Of a stretch of 64,000 bases of DNA, positions 35,291 through 46,198 are shown piece after piece; within the stretch, counting starts at the first letter, position 1; each line of letters starts with the position of its first letter. The stretch covers positions 25,994,564-26,058,563 of the forward strand of contig NC_092571.1 in the NCBI RefSeq assembly GCF_037975245.1. The letters run 5' to 3'. Made by a program: the position numbers and the translations under genes. The DNA is from Apostichopus japonicus (Eukaryota > Echinodermata > Holothuroidea > Aspidochirotida > Stichopodidae). The notes under the pieces were generated by a model, which ran no database searches, was not told the DNA's origin, and saw only the letters and a list, made by a program, of their open reading frames with translations.

Positions 35291-35394
35291 ATGTTTGAGG
35301 TAAGAGCCTGGATTGTTACTATGGGCAGTTGTTCATCCTCTGCCCACCAAGGAGAAAACTACGGTTGCCTTTAAGTGATACATCTTCACACACA

Positions 35395-35477
35395 AATATA
35401 TATATATATATATTTATGCCATATATATATATTTATGCCATATATATATTTATGCCATATATATATATATTTATGCC

Positions 35478-35509
<32 letters not shown>

Positions 35510-35510
35510 A
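35395..35510 (+). repeat. AT-rich microsatellite/minisatellite (TATATATTTATGCCA)n
   Basis: Five copies of a unit combining (TA)n with TTTATGCCA, ending in a TG run. It abuts the hammerhead-bearing repeat. Confidence 0.9.
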
Positions 35511-35569
35511 GCAAGTGGTATGACAGATATATAGTAATTCAATAAAGAATAACACACCAGAAAAATTCC

Positions 35570-35613
35570 CCTTCACGACCGGTTTCGTCCTTTTGGGACT
35601 CATCAGGCGAAAG
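35570..35613 (-). ncRNA. Type I hammerhead ribozyme, intact core
   Basis: On the minus strand: stem I strand CUUUCGC, then CUGAUGA (35606-35600), stem II GUCC/GGAC with a CAAAA loop, then GAAA, a minimal stem III ACC/GGU without loop, then C17 and stem I strand GUGAAGG. Stem I can form seven pairs, including two G-U. All invariant core positions are present. Predicted cleavage is after the base at 35577. The loop-less palindromic stem III is like the minimal hammerheads of Penelope-type elements, which act better as dimers. Confidence 0.82.
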
Positions 35614-35615
35614 TA

Positions 35616-35679
35616 GGAATCGAACCCCGGATCTTCGTGTCACGAGCCTAAGCCCGTACCACTCAACCACAGTGATTCT
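35616..35679 (-). ncRNA. tRNA-like promoter region of the hammerhead element, unit 1
   Basis: B box GGTTCGATTCC (35626-35616) and A box TGGTTGAGTGG (35669-35659) in tRNA order and spacing. It does not fold into a standard anticodon arm, so it is a tRNA-derived promoter head and not a working tRNA. Confidence 0.7.
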
Positions 35680-35922
35680 ACTGATGTGTTAAAGCGTATA
35701 AATTGGCTTTGACTAACTGTCATTGAGGGCGTATTACCCAAGTATAATGATTGTATAGAGTGCACCCCTGGCGTTTTGAATCTGACAATTTTTTTACACA
35801 ATTTTACACAGAATAACCATTCTTTATAGGCAAGCCAAGCCGTATATAAGAATTGAATGTGAAGCAAGTGGTATGACAGATATATAGTAAATCAATAAAG
35901 AATAACACACCAGAAAAAGTCC

Positions 35923-35966
35923 ACTTCACGACCGGTTTCGTCCTTTTGGGACTCATCAAGCGAAGT
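35923..35966 (-). ncRNA. Hammerhead ribozyme, second copy with changed core
   Basis: Same stem II, GAAA and stem III as the first copy, but the first core base is U in place of C (UUGAUGA, position 35959). C3 is invariant in active hammerheads, so this copy is expected to be inactive or very weak. Confidence 0.72.
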
Positions 35967-36063
35967 TAGAAATCGAACCCCGGATCTTCGTGTCACGAAC
36001 CTAAGCCCGTACCACTCAACCACAGTGATTCTACTGGTGTGTTAAAGCGTATAAATTGGCTTT

Positions 36064-36101
36064 GAATAACTGTCATTAAGGGCCCTTAATGACAGTTATT
36101 C
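36064..36101. repeat. 38-bp perfect palindrome at the end of the hammerhead dimer
   Basis: Nineteen bases ending in TTAAGGG are followed at once by their exact reverse complement. The left arm belongs to the hammerhead repeat (compare 35711-35729); the right arm is its inversion, marking a foldback junction. Confidence 0.9.
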
Positions 36102-39100
36102 ACCCTCAAAAATGACAATGAGTTTCTCATTATCAATAGACAACTATTTGACTGGGCAGTGAATGATCAAGCGATATCGGGTTCCGAGCTCGTACTCACA
36201 CACGACAGATACAGTTGCTACATCAGACCCGCGAAAACAGGCTTCAAATGTGCCCGTCCATCCGTCCCTCCGTTTCTTTGTTCAGTCATGTCTATATATA
36301 TATACATATATGAATATATACAAATATATATATATATATTTATATATTTATCGTTTGAATATCTTTCAAAGATTTTTTCGTACACCTGAAAAAGAAAAAA
36401 CCTTCAACTGTATATGATTTCAGCTTCACGTGAACACGAATCTTAAACCCATGAAGGATGTTTCCACCATTAACAGTTTGTCAGATGATGCAGCAGAGGA
36501 TGTCGATGAACTTTCAATTCATCGCTAGATACAGACTACTGGTACATCTACTGGATTGCTGAATTCAATTTTACTTCCTAATAATGTTTATTAAATGATT
36601 TTGACAGTTCATCTGTTCAGGTAAGTCATTAAGATTTGACCATACGCGAAGGCGTTGCACAAGGGAAAGTTGTTGACATTTTATCGGATACAAATCTGCG
36701 ATTGTCCACCCCAAACTAGCAACCATCAATCTATAGACTGAATGGATCAATGAATTGGACAATATAGTAGTTATATCATTGATATTTCTCATTTACCAGG
36801 ATTTGCGGTTCTATATAACTACAACAACGAGTAGCAATTTCAATGAGTCAGAGTTGATCCATGGTGTCGTTTCACTGTACAATGAAGGGACAGAGGCAGG
36901 TGCGGACTGGCCCATCAAGAAGCCGGTAAATTTCCCGGAGGCCCACTTATATCGAGGGCCTCGGGGTCCCTTTATCTGCTTTTACCATAATATTCATACA
37001 GCACAGTTGAGAGGTCACCTGGTCAATGCACTTTGACTGTTAAATTCACATATACCTAGCATACGACACCAAAATTTGACATATAAAGGCTCCGATATAG
37101 GGTCTCTTTCAATCGTTTCAAGAAGTGAGACTTACCAGACACCTCTATTCAAATGCATATACGATTTGGACCTTCTATACTTCCCACCATTTCATATGTT
37201 GGACTCAACACATGTAAATATATTCTTGTCAAATACTTTGTTGTTCCATATTGGGAAGGGGGAGGAGGGCTTGAGGTGGCTCTTTCGATGTGATGAAAAT
37301 TCCCATTGACAATAATTGTAGCACACCACCTCCCTAACCCTGGACAGAAGAATGAGTGCTTAGACGACTTAACTGATCTGAGAGAACAAGTCAACTTTGT
37401 ACACGTCTATTCACATTTGAATCTCATTAAAGCAGAGTGGCTCTAAACCATGAATATTCATAATTTAAAACTGTTGTTAAGCAACATTCGTTGGCCGTTA
37501 GCCGCATATTTTGCCCACAATGTATTTTAATTATTAAGATTACACGTATTAATGCTAATTGGCGCTGTTTAACAACCCAGCAACGAAACGTCTGTAAGAA
37601 AAAGGTAAAGGTCAATAAAATAAACCGATAATTATTCACAATTAAAACGCTTATATCTCCCAATTTGACGCCAACATGGTATATGAAACTTAGCTTAAAA
37701 CATATATTATTTCATCTTTACCCTTGGTTAAGAAGAAAATAATAATAAATACCAGATAAAATGTACTTCTCAAGCGATCTGTAATGATTTGAACCGTTGT
37801 CAGGCAATCATTTACAGACTGTATAGATAACATTCAGCAGAAAACTGACTATTACTTTCTGTTAGTGTATGTTCCTTGTACTACTTTATGCTCCGAGGAA
37901 ATTGAAGAGCCACGTTACGAAGCAATTATCAGAAAGAAGAAAAAACATAAAATAAAAGGATTTGTTGATCGAACCCTGCAATCTGACCACATATTGTTTA
38001 TTATCTATAACCATGTATGTGCCGTTCGTTCTTTACTTTTTTTAAATTATCAACTATTTTATGATATTATATCAGCAAAATATTTCGCTTGTTTTATTGA
38101 TATGTGGGTTAGTGGTGTTATGGTTCCTTTCCTGTTATTCCTGAAAAGGATGAAATAACCCGTATGCAGATGAATATCACGTTATCACGTGACAACATTT
38201 AAATGACCAAGGCGAAAATTCCCAGTATTAGAAAAAGAAATATCGACTTGAAAAAAATGTTTTAATGTTCTTTGTGTTTCTTTGCATAGTACTGGTGTCA
38301 CGGATCAAAGAATCCTCTAAAACGTTAACCAAAGATGGTTAATGTACTTTGTTAAGTCGATCATGATAGGCATGTTGTATATTTGCACGTATATTTGCAC
38401 GTGAAAAAACGTGTATATTTGCACGTGAAAAAACAAAATAAATCAAATCAAATCAAATGTTGCTCTCTGACTAGATCGTGCTTGGGTATATACCAATAGC
38501 ATAGCTATAGCAATGATGTTTGTTTTCAGTCTTTATGTAAAGGGAATGCTAAGAGAGCAATGCCAATAGACTAAATCTCTACGTATAACGTGACGAAAAC
38601 TGAAGAAAACTTTTAATTGAAAAAGGAACACATGAGGCGTTAAGAAAGCAAGTATAAGGGCAGTAATTGATAACTTAATGCATTTTTTATTTTCATTTTG
38701 TGTATTACTTTTATATACAATACCCATGTTACAATTCTTGTCATTATGACTACGATCAGTGAAAGATTTCTGAAAATCTCACAAAAAGCACGTCATCTTC
38801 CCTTCTGAAGTGTTCCTACCATACCCTGTACAAGAAAAATAAAACACTGTAGTTGGACAGGTTGGTAGACAAATTCAGCACTTCGGGACGCAATCTTTCA
38901 ACAAGGTTAGAAAAATTAGAAAGATCTTGTAGAGGGAGGGTTTTGGCTTGATCATATAATTGTACGGCGTCCTTGACGTAAAGGATTCAACTCTATTGCA
39001 GCTAAAGTGTGTCCTAATTTGTTCAAGTCCTTACTTAAGTTCATTACTTGGGAAATTTAGGTTACTGTAACAAAGAAATTTCTTTAGAGGGTGCAGTTTT

Positions 39101-39900
39101 TGGCACTGGAGTGAAAATATGCTATCATAAACTTCCCAATATTTGTAAAAATGCTCGAATGAGTTTAACTTTTAACTTAAACTGTTCCAGAACTAGCTGT
39201 CATCTACAGTGTTTGGAGTTTCCAAATGGAGCAGCACTATAGTCTTTCATAGAAAATGTTATTCGAGATCTGATCTATGCTCTCTTTTCTGTTTGGTCTG
39301 TCCGAAGCTTGGTATATGCCGTGATCTCTTTTTCTCTTCACGTTTCCCTCTGTTAGGTAGGCAGCAACTGATTCATCATTCATTCTGTCATGGTGCCGTA
39401 CTTCATATGAAAGCCAATGTCGTCTTATTTGAACTGATCGAAATCCTTTACTTCTTTTCTTTGAATTCTTCATCTCGTCTACAAATGCGTGCAAATGTTT
39501 GTAAACACTATATTTGTTATCAGTAATTACACTCACTTGCTTGTTTATGCCCAGTGCAATAAAATATGCTACGAGAAAGTGACAGTGTTTCCAAAAGGTA
39601 GTTCATTTCGGAGTTGCATATGTTTTTATACTGGAACCTGCTTTTTGTTCCTCTATAAAGACAACACCAGTGTTCAAACCGGTCTTATTTTTTCAGTACG
39701 CTCATATAAATCCTGATGCTCTTATTTTGACACAATTTGGAAGACTTCGACATAATTAGTTCAAAAACACTAGATATCAGACTGAAGTTCATCCATGATG
39801 GTAACACTTTAAAATTCCCAAACATAATACTTTTAACTAAAGCATAGTTGTAATGCTCTTCTGTATATGCAATTAACACAAAAGAACTTTAAGTTATAGT
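36102..39900. other. Non-coding interval with an AT microsatellite and a dispersed repeat
   Basis: Contains a TA-rich tract (36293-36350), a dispersed repeat copy (37427-37700), an ATTTGCACGTG tandem motif near 38390-38430 and an AAATC tail-like tract (38434-38458). The 97-codon frame at 37865-38158 and other frames have no recognisable domain. Confidence 0.4.
37427..37700 (-). repeat. Dispersed repeat, copy A
   Basis: Shares CGAAACGTCTGT, CGATAATTAT, CACAATTAAAA and TCTCCCAATTTG blocks in order with 48508-48800, about 11 kb away. The short frames inside both begin with MGD and diverge after 30 residues, so coding is unlikely. Confidence 0.7.
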
Positions 39901-39919
39901 TATAAAGTGCTTTCATTGA

Positions 39920-41078
39920 ACAACATCATGCTTTTCATAATCTTGTAAAGGTTCGAGGGGAGAAAGGCAACCACCACCGTCATTATGCGTAAGAAGACTA
40001 CACTTTGTCCATGTCACAGTAGTTCTCTGTACCACAATTTATCGGTGCTAAGTTAACTGGTCTAGAGAAAAGGTTGTTACTTGGTAGCTTTGAAATAAAT
40101 ATTTGTAATAGTAAAATTGCAATAACAAATATAACACTGCTGAAGATTTCGACGAATACTATTACAAGGATAACTCGACCTGAGATAATGGTTGTACTGT
40201 TTCGGATCGTCGATGTGATATTTCTATCTCCATAGTTACCAACACATTGTAGACGTCACTTCCGGTATCCGTTACATTTAGATAAAATGTATGAATCGCC
40301 TTCCTTAATATCAAATTTCGAGTGATTATGGATGTTACTCTTGGTTAGTTTAACTTCACTCACATTACTGGTACACTTAAATATATGATTCATCACTTCA
40401 CTGCGCGATGACGTGATTTGGTCACTGTTACAGAATATAAAGGGAGAATCACTCTAGGTCAGATAAGGTAATTTGTTGAGAGACATTGCAGACACAGACA
40501 CTATTGTTAAATGACGAGTTAAAGTGAAATGAGAATGAGTCTTAGAGGGATGGGGGTGAGAGGATACTGTCCTGGTTGAGTGTTGAATGTTATTGATATC
40601 TGCATTTTATTTCCCTGTATAATATAATTTGACATAGTCACATGTGGGGTTCCTTCCTCTCAGGTACAATTCATCACTTTCCCGTGTAGTATTTAATAGG
40701 GTGATTTATTTCTCATGTGTAAATATCACTAATCGCAGCATATTTTCATGAGAGCCATCACCACATGCATAAGTTTCTTTATATTCTCCAGTTGCATGTT
40801 TTATCGTCAGCTTTCCTGTGTTAACATACATCTTTTGAAAATCAAATGCATTTAAAAAATTGTATTCTCAAAAATCAAAGGCCACCTTTATATGGTATGC
40901 TAAACATAGTTTTGGCTGTTTGCTTACAAATTAACTGAACTGTGTCATTTTTCAGAACATTGATACTGGTAGGAATGCTAGCAAATTTAGCAGTAACGCT
41001 TCCGTTGAGAAGACATATTAAAACATGTTTTAATATACGCAAAAAATTAAAGTGACTGTAAACATTCTCGAGCCTCAT
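39920..41078 (-). pseudogene. Ig-like receptor pseudogene
   Basis: Minus strand. A hydrophobic leader followed by an Ig V-like start (NDTVQLICKQ, near 40930), then GKLTIKHATGEYKETYAC with the second conserved cysteine (near 40790), and further segments that match the intact-looking relative at 46199-47443 by nucleotide blocks (GACGTCACTTCCGGTATCCG, CACTCACATTACTGGTAC). Stops, for example shortly after the first Ig domain, and indels break it. The 3' part near 39920-40030 matches the tyrosine-motif tail of the relative. Confidence 0.65.
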
Positions 41079-42500
41079 TTAAGCCATTTCGGATTTCAGA
41101 AATGTGACGATTATAAACAAAAATAGGATGTGTTTAATCTAAAGCAGAGAGAATAAAACAATTAACACTTACGTTACATTCAGTTGATCATGATAAAAGT
41201 TTTTTTTTTCTAAAGTATCAAGTTCAATATTATAAATTACAAGGAATGGTGATAGAAAGAGAAGCACTGTAAGTTAAATTGTATATATTTATGTAAATAT
41301 ATGCAGGATATTTTGCACAATCTCAAGTAACCTGACATTCTAGGCAGCCGTGAAGATATATTGTTACGTTTCATTTTTCATTGAAGGGATAGACCAAAGG
41401 CAGACAACGTGACATTTCCATTTCTACACTTTAAGTTGAAAAACAGCTTAACATATTGTTTCTACACTCTAGATATGGTTCTTAAAATATATAGACCACT
41501 CTTATCAGATAAACATTATATATACTCTAGGAATGGATAATACGTTGCAGGCTATGGCGTCATCAGAACGTTCTACTTTCTATTATGATACTGTTATTCA
41601 TTTGTTCTTGCAACGCTATACTGTTGGAATATTTGCCTAGTTTCCACTGTTTCTTTAGTGTATAAATCATATGTACATTATAAAACAATAGCATTTTTAA
41701 ATTAAGTACCATTTGAGGTTAATCACTTTGCTCTTGCTAAATGCTTCCTAACCAATTCATCAATTTCCAGAATAGAAAATGTTCATTGCGATTATTATGT
41801 GGCTTTGACCTAAAGATCCCGAACTATTGAAATATTTCACTGAATGCAAGTAAAACCGGCATTAAACCTATCGATATTTCGTTTTGATCACAACAGAAAC
41901 ATAAAAGTCGTTAATCTTTAACGTGTTTACCAAAATATCGGTGTGGTCCGTTTCACGTAACAACATTAGCACGAAAAATACGTGAAGTTGTCGCTACAAA
42001 TCCATTACATTGTTTGTGGTGGACATAGTCATAGTTTCAAGACTTCTGGCTCTCGCTCTTTATTAAAAGCTACGAAATTCAATAAGTTTAAATCAGTTGA
42101 AGACGTTACTCCTTTATAAGAATTTTGATATTATTTGTTATCATCAGTTTAATTGTTTAAAAGATAAAATATCTCCAATGTTTAAGATTACGAAGATTTT
42201 ACGGAACTGGCCATTCGTACTGTGGGCGCAGCATATCGTCCGCACTGATATTTTAAATACAATTTAATTTATTATCTATTTATCGATGTTTATCGACAAA
42301 AATCGATAAATGTTTTTAAATAAGCATGACAAATGCATGAATATTGGTAAGCTGACACATGAAGCTGGTAATAAGAACTGCAGAACCACTACTATGTTTT
42401 ACTCGTGTATTTTCAAATATGCCCGACGGAGACGTAGAAAAATAAAATAAGAAACAATTACAACATCAAACATATTGCTAGACTAGTTGCAAGGAAAGAA
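41079..42500. other. Non-coding interval
   Basis: AT-rich sequence between two Ig-like relics; no gene, RNA or element recognised. Short IRs such as TATCGATGTTTATCGA at 42280-42300 are seen. Confidence 0.35.
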
Positions 42501-42519
42501 TATGTGACTAACGTATTGT

Positions 42520-42800
42520 GCTGTTGACGAGATGACTATGTATCCATAGTTACCAACACACTGTATATATACATTGAATATGCGGTATACGTAATATTAA
42601 GTTCAATTGAGTTGTTGTCTGTGTTAACATCATATTTCTAGTGATAATTTATTGACTTCCTTATAACTTCACTTCACTTAGTGCATAACTGCATCACCTC
42701 AGTATTTTATTCCTGACGTCACTGAACTTGATTCTGGATGGAGTCAATGTAACAGAGAATAAAGGGAGAAGTATAATAGGCTTCCTTATATCAAATGCTC
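42520..42800 (-). pseudogene. Short Ig-like receptor fragment
   Basis: Nucleotide blocks CATAGTTACCAACACACTG and ACAGAGAATAAAGGGAGAA match the third Ig-like region of the receptor at 46.5-46.8 kb. The frame is lost and both flanks of the gene are absent. Confidence 0.5.
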
Positions 42801-42942
42801 TCGGAACAGACGGTGTGTCAAAGACGAAGATGAAAAAAGAAGAAATATCTAATGGGATCTATCATACTTACTATAAACCCTATCATGTGTGGCTCATAAT
42901 AACAAATACTTTAAGTCTTTAGCTGTATGGCTAGATAAATAA

Positions 42943-43108
42943 GGGGTTAATCAACGGTCTAGCGTGCGTTACTCACAGGATTAATGCACGATCGGGGGAT
43001 AATGCAAGCGATGCACGAGGGCGGAGCCCGAGTGCATCCAGCGATAGCATTAACCCCCGGAGTGCATTAATCATGTGAGTAACGCACGCTAGACCGTTGA
43101 TTAACCCC
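42943..43108. mobile_element. Palindromic hairpin MITE
   Basis: 166-bp near-perfect inverted repeat from GGGGTTAATCAACGG to CCGTTGATTAACCCC, with loop ACGAGGGCGGAGCCCGAGT. A piece of the arm (GTGCGTTACTCACAGGATTAA) recurs at 44031 beside a GGTCAGCTGA block also found at 60452. Confidence 0.85.
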
Positions 43109-44477
43109 GTTCATTCATACACTACCATTTGTGTGGGGGAAAAATCATAAAACAAAACATTTTTGGTTAAATATAACCGAAGATTTATTAAAGTGATACC
43201 CCGTAAGTCGAATTAACGGTTAACAACCAGCATAACATTAATGTACATGTGCAATTATAAAGTAATACTGAACGATAGTGAATAATGATAAAGGAAACGT
43301 CTTTGAAAGGCTGTCATTCATAAAAGATGAACCATAATAATATTTAACTAATTTTTGGCAATATTGCGGCCATAAAACCATTTTTGAAAGGTCTCAATAA
43401 CAAGGAACTACAAACAATTACTAGTTGGCTTCATCATATCAATGCCCTACAGCTTCTGGTTCCCATAGCAACCATTCTAGGAACAAACATGTACGTATGG
43501 TATACAGCCATACGATAACATAGTAGGCCTTGTATTGAACACGTACACTCACTTGAACGTACACACTACACAGTGCTTGGCACTGCGGTCGTTTAACTTT
43601 AACTTTATAACACTATGAGCAACATAACGACCTTGCGAACATTTAATTACGGACAGATACTGGATATTTTAAACTCAAAGCATCCACAACTGTTTGGTGT
43701 TTTAATACGGATATTACTATGAATTTTGGAAGTAAACATTCGCATGACTTTGGAAAGAACATTTGGAAAACAGTTTGGACATGTTAGACGTTTCAGCCCT
43801 AACAGCAGCAGCAACGTTAATGTCATTGTTGGAGGCAACAGCTGTGCAGCCTACACTTTGGCCTAGACTCGAGTGCGGATCCATGGTTTCGCGTCCTTTA
43901 CCTCTGATGTCATCTTGCAAGACTTTTGAACAAGATTTTGTGTTTTTGATGAATTTCAATAGCTCATCAAAGCAGACGACAAAACATGGTAACATGGTAA
44001 CAATTGTATTCATCCGCCGGTAATTTTACCGTGCGTTACTCACAGGATTAAACACGGTCAGCTGACCTGAATGGACCAATAGGATTTAGGAATCTTTACT
44101 AAGTATGAATGAAGGTTATTTAATGCATTTCGTTTGAATCTTCACGTACAGGAGCTGATTATACTAATTACATTTTGCATGACATGTTATGTTTAAAATG
44201 TTAGTTTCTTGGGAAACGTCGGTTAAATTTCCAGGCTTTCCTGACATGTTCAGGAAGATGTCAAAACGTATAGAGAGCAAACAGAAAGATTGAATTCAGT
44301 AAATCTTTCTCCATATTTTAGGTTTGTCTAATTCAATGCATATATGTTGTATATATATATATGTATATATATGCAATATATATTTTAGTAGCGTTTGATC
44401 TCCAAAGTTGGCCTCGCTCTAAATGCAGAGTTGACAATAATGTATACATTATTGACTTGACATGACATTTCTTTCAG
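43109..44477. other. Interval with MITE-like piece and no clear gene
   Basis: Open frames at 43763-44023 (plus) and 43717-44013 (minus) overlap and have no recognisable domain. A repeat fragment starts at 44029 (CCGTGCGTTACTCACAGG). A TA microsatellite lies at 44350-44385. Confidence 0.35.
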
Positions 44478-44571
44478 TTCAAACTTCCTGCTCAAAATGT
44501 CAGTCTTTCAGTTTTCATGTTTATTTTACAATTTGTCACGACTCAAGCAAACACTTCACAGAATGGTCTGG
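44478..44571 (+). CDS. Possible internal exon encoding a signal-peptide-like segment
   Basis: Bounded by a good acceptor (TTTCTTTCAG) and donor (GG|GTAAGAG). One frame reads a hydrophobic stretch FMFILQFVTTQ followed by polar ANTSQNG, as expected at a signal-peptide cleavage site; another frame also stays open. No further exons were identified, so this is a candidate only. Confidence 0.25.
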
Positions 44572-46198
44572 GTAAGAGTTGTACTTGCTTTAATGTAGCA
44601 TTGCTAAATTAGTTCAGGAAATGCTTTCCACGATAAAATAATCGAAACTGAAAATGTACATACTTAAACGGCTTTCCGTATCCGCACAGAGCCTACGTGT
44701 AATCAGAACATAATATTTGTTACTTTGGGATTTACTTTCCCTGAAAAGATGACTTCAGACAAACTGTTAGCCTTGATATGTCATAGTTCATGGAATAACT
44801 ATTCTGCGTTGAGAGTATTCATCATTCAGGGATAATCTCAACAACTAATGCACAAATTTTGTTATTAGCATAATCAGAACAGGGAGGAGTTGACCAAAGA
44901 AGAGATTAATGAATACCTAACTTTATACAGTATACATATTTATTTTGTATCATAAACGTCAATTTAAATCATGCGAGGATTGGAAAAGCAAGTCTTGACT
45001 TATGTACTACTGTTGATACATGCACAACTTATTGAACATATAGCAACCATGTTTGTCTGTGTATAAACGTATGCATTATCTAAGTTCTCCTGGAGTGTCT
45101 AAACACTCTCATTGTCGAGATTTGCTTTCGACTCGATATTGTACCTCTTGACTTTGCAACAAACGACAGGGTCACTTCACAGTATAACTTGAGTAGGTGT
45201 TCAACTTTTATTAGTGTGCAAAGCTTGTTAACTGATGTGAGCAAGAAATGCACAGTATTAATATAAGGTACCAATTGTATCAATAACATATCAGTTGTAA
45301 AGTGTTTTACACACTTTATACTAATATTCAATATGTATGTAGTAGCCAAGTCATAAATTGCAATTCATAACTGTATACTATATACTATGTATCATTCAGT
45401 CTGGCAGTCGGCGGTGCGTGGTAGTTCGCATTTGCTTAGTCCCAACAAATGGGACCAAGGGGAAATTAATTCGTTGTCGTCATGTGCGCCAATCAGTCAG
45501 TTGTGAGACTGTGGGTCTTACAATGGGTTATTAAAATTGAGGGAAAACGTCATGTAGTTGAATTTGCCACACATGCTCTCCTCACCGAGCATGGTGGGGC
45601 TAACAAACGGACTATAGTGACCAGAAAGGATTGGTCACCTCTGCAGTATGAATTGCAGATATGTTATCTCTTACCTTCAGGACAACTCGTTCACATATTA
45701 GATTTTCAGTGTAGAAAGTCAACGGCTTCCATTCCAATTTTATGCCTATCTCGATGACAATATCACCTTTTCTGTATATATAGGTTAAATTTTGTTAAAG
45801 TATATGCAAACCAGATACACTGACAGACAGTTTTCCCTCGTACACAACAATGATCAATTTGGAACGAAATGCTTTGTTAATGTTAGTTTCATGAAGTTCG
45901 AATCGTTTGCTGTATTTATAAGTATTACTATATTGTAAGACGCCCGTTCAGCTCCCTAACCCAAATACCGCATTGCACGGACGGATGTATTCAGACTTAT
46001 ATCACCAAAGTGACATGTTTTTTTAAAGGTTTATGATACAAAAGTATAACTTCAGTTATTGACTGTTTCGAGTGTAACGGTAACTTGACAAATAGTACTA
46101 TGAGTACAGTATTCATAAGAATTACACACACACACAAAACATAACGAATCAAATACAAACATTAACGATGAACAATTGTTTTTGAGAGTAATGAATAC
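44572..46198. other. Interval without a convincing gene
   Basis: A 91-codon plus-strand frame at 45482-45757 has no recognisable domain and no clear splice context. The remainder is AT-rich non-coding sequence. Confidence 0.35.

Larger units (their letters stand above)
35511..36085 (-). mobile_element. Tandem dimer of a 353-bp tRNA-like plus hammerhead-ribozyme retroelement
   Basis: Unit 1 starts with GCAAGTGGTATGACAG at 35511 and unit 2 at 35864, a period of 353 bp; unit 2 is cut short at about 36085. On the minus strand each unit has a tRNA-like A box (TGGTTGAGTGG) and B box (GGTTCGATTCC) directly followed by a hammerhead core. The combination resembles animal retrozymes and hammerhead-bearing tRNA SINEs such as those of schistosomes. 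Cleavage at both sites would release a 353-nt RNA that could circularise. Confidence 0.75.

Noticed and set aside
35570-35613. Hammerhead as a chance match
   Set aside because: All core positions, a paired stem II and a seven-pair stem I occur together, and the motif recurs one period away, so chance is unlikely.
36159-36417. Tyrosine/isoleucine-rich frames
   Set aside because: Translation of a TA microsatellite.
45482-45757. 91-codon plus-strand frame as a gene
   Set aside because: No recognisable domain, no clear splice sites or start context; treated as unproven.
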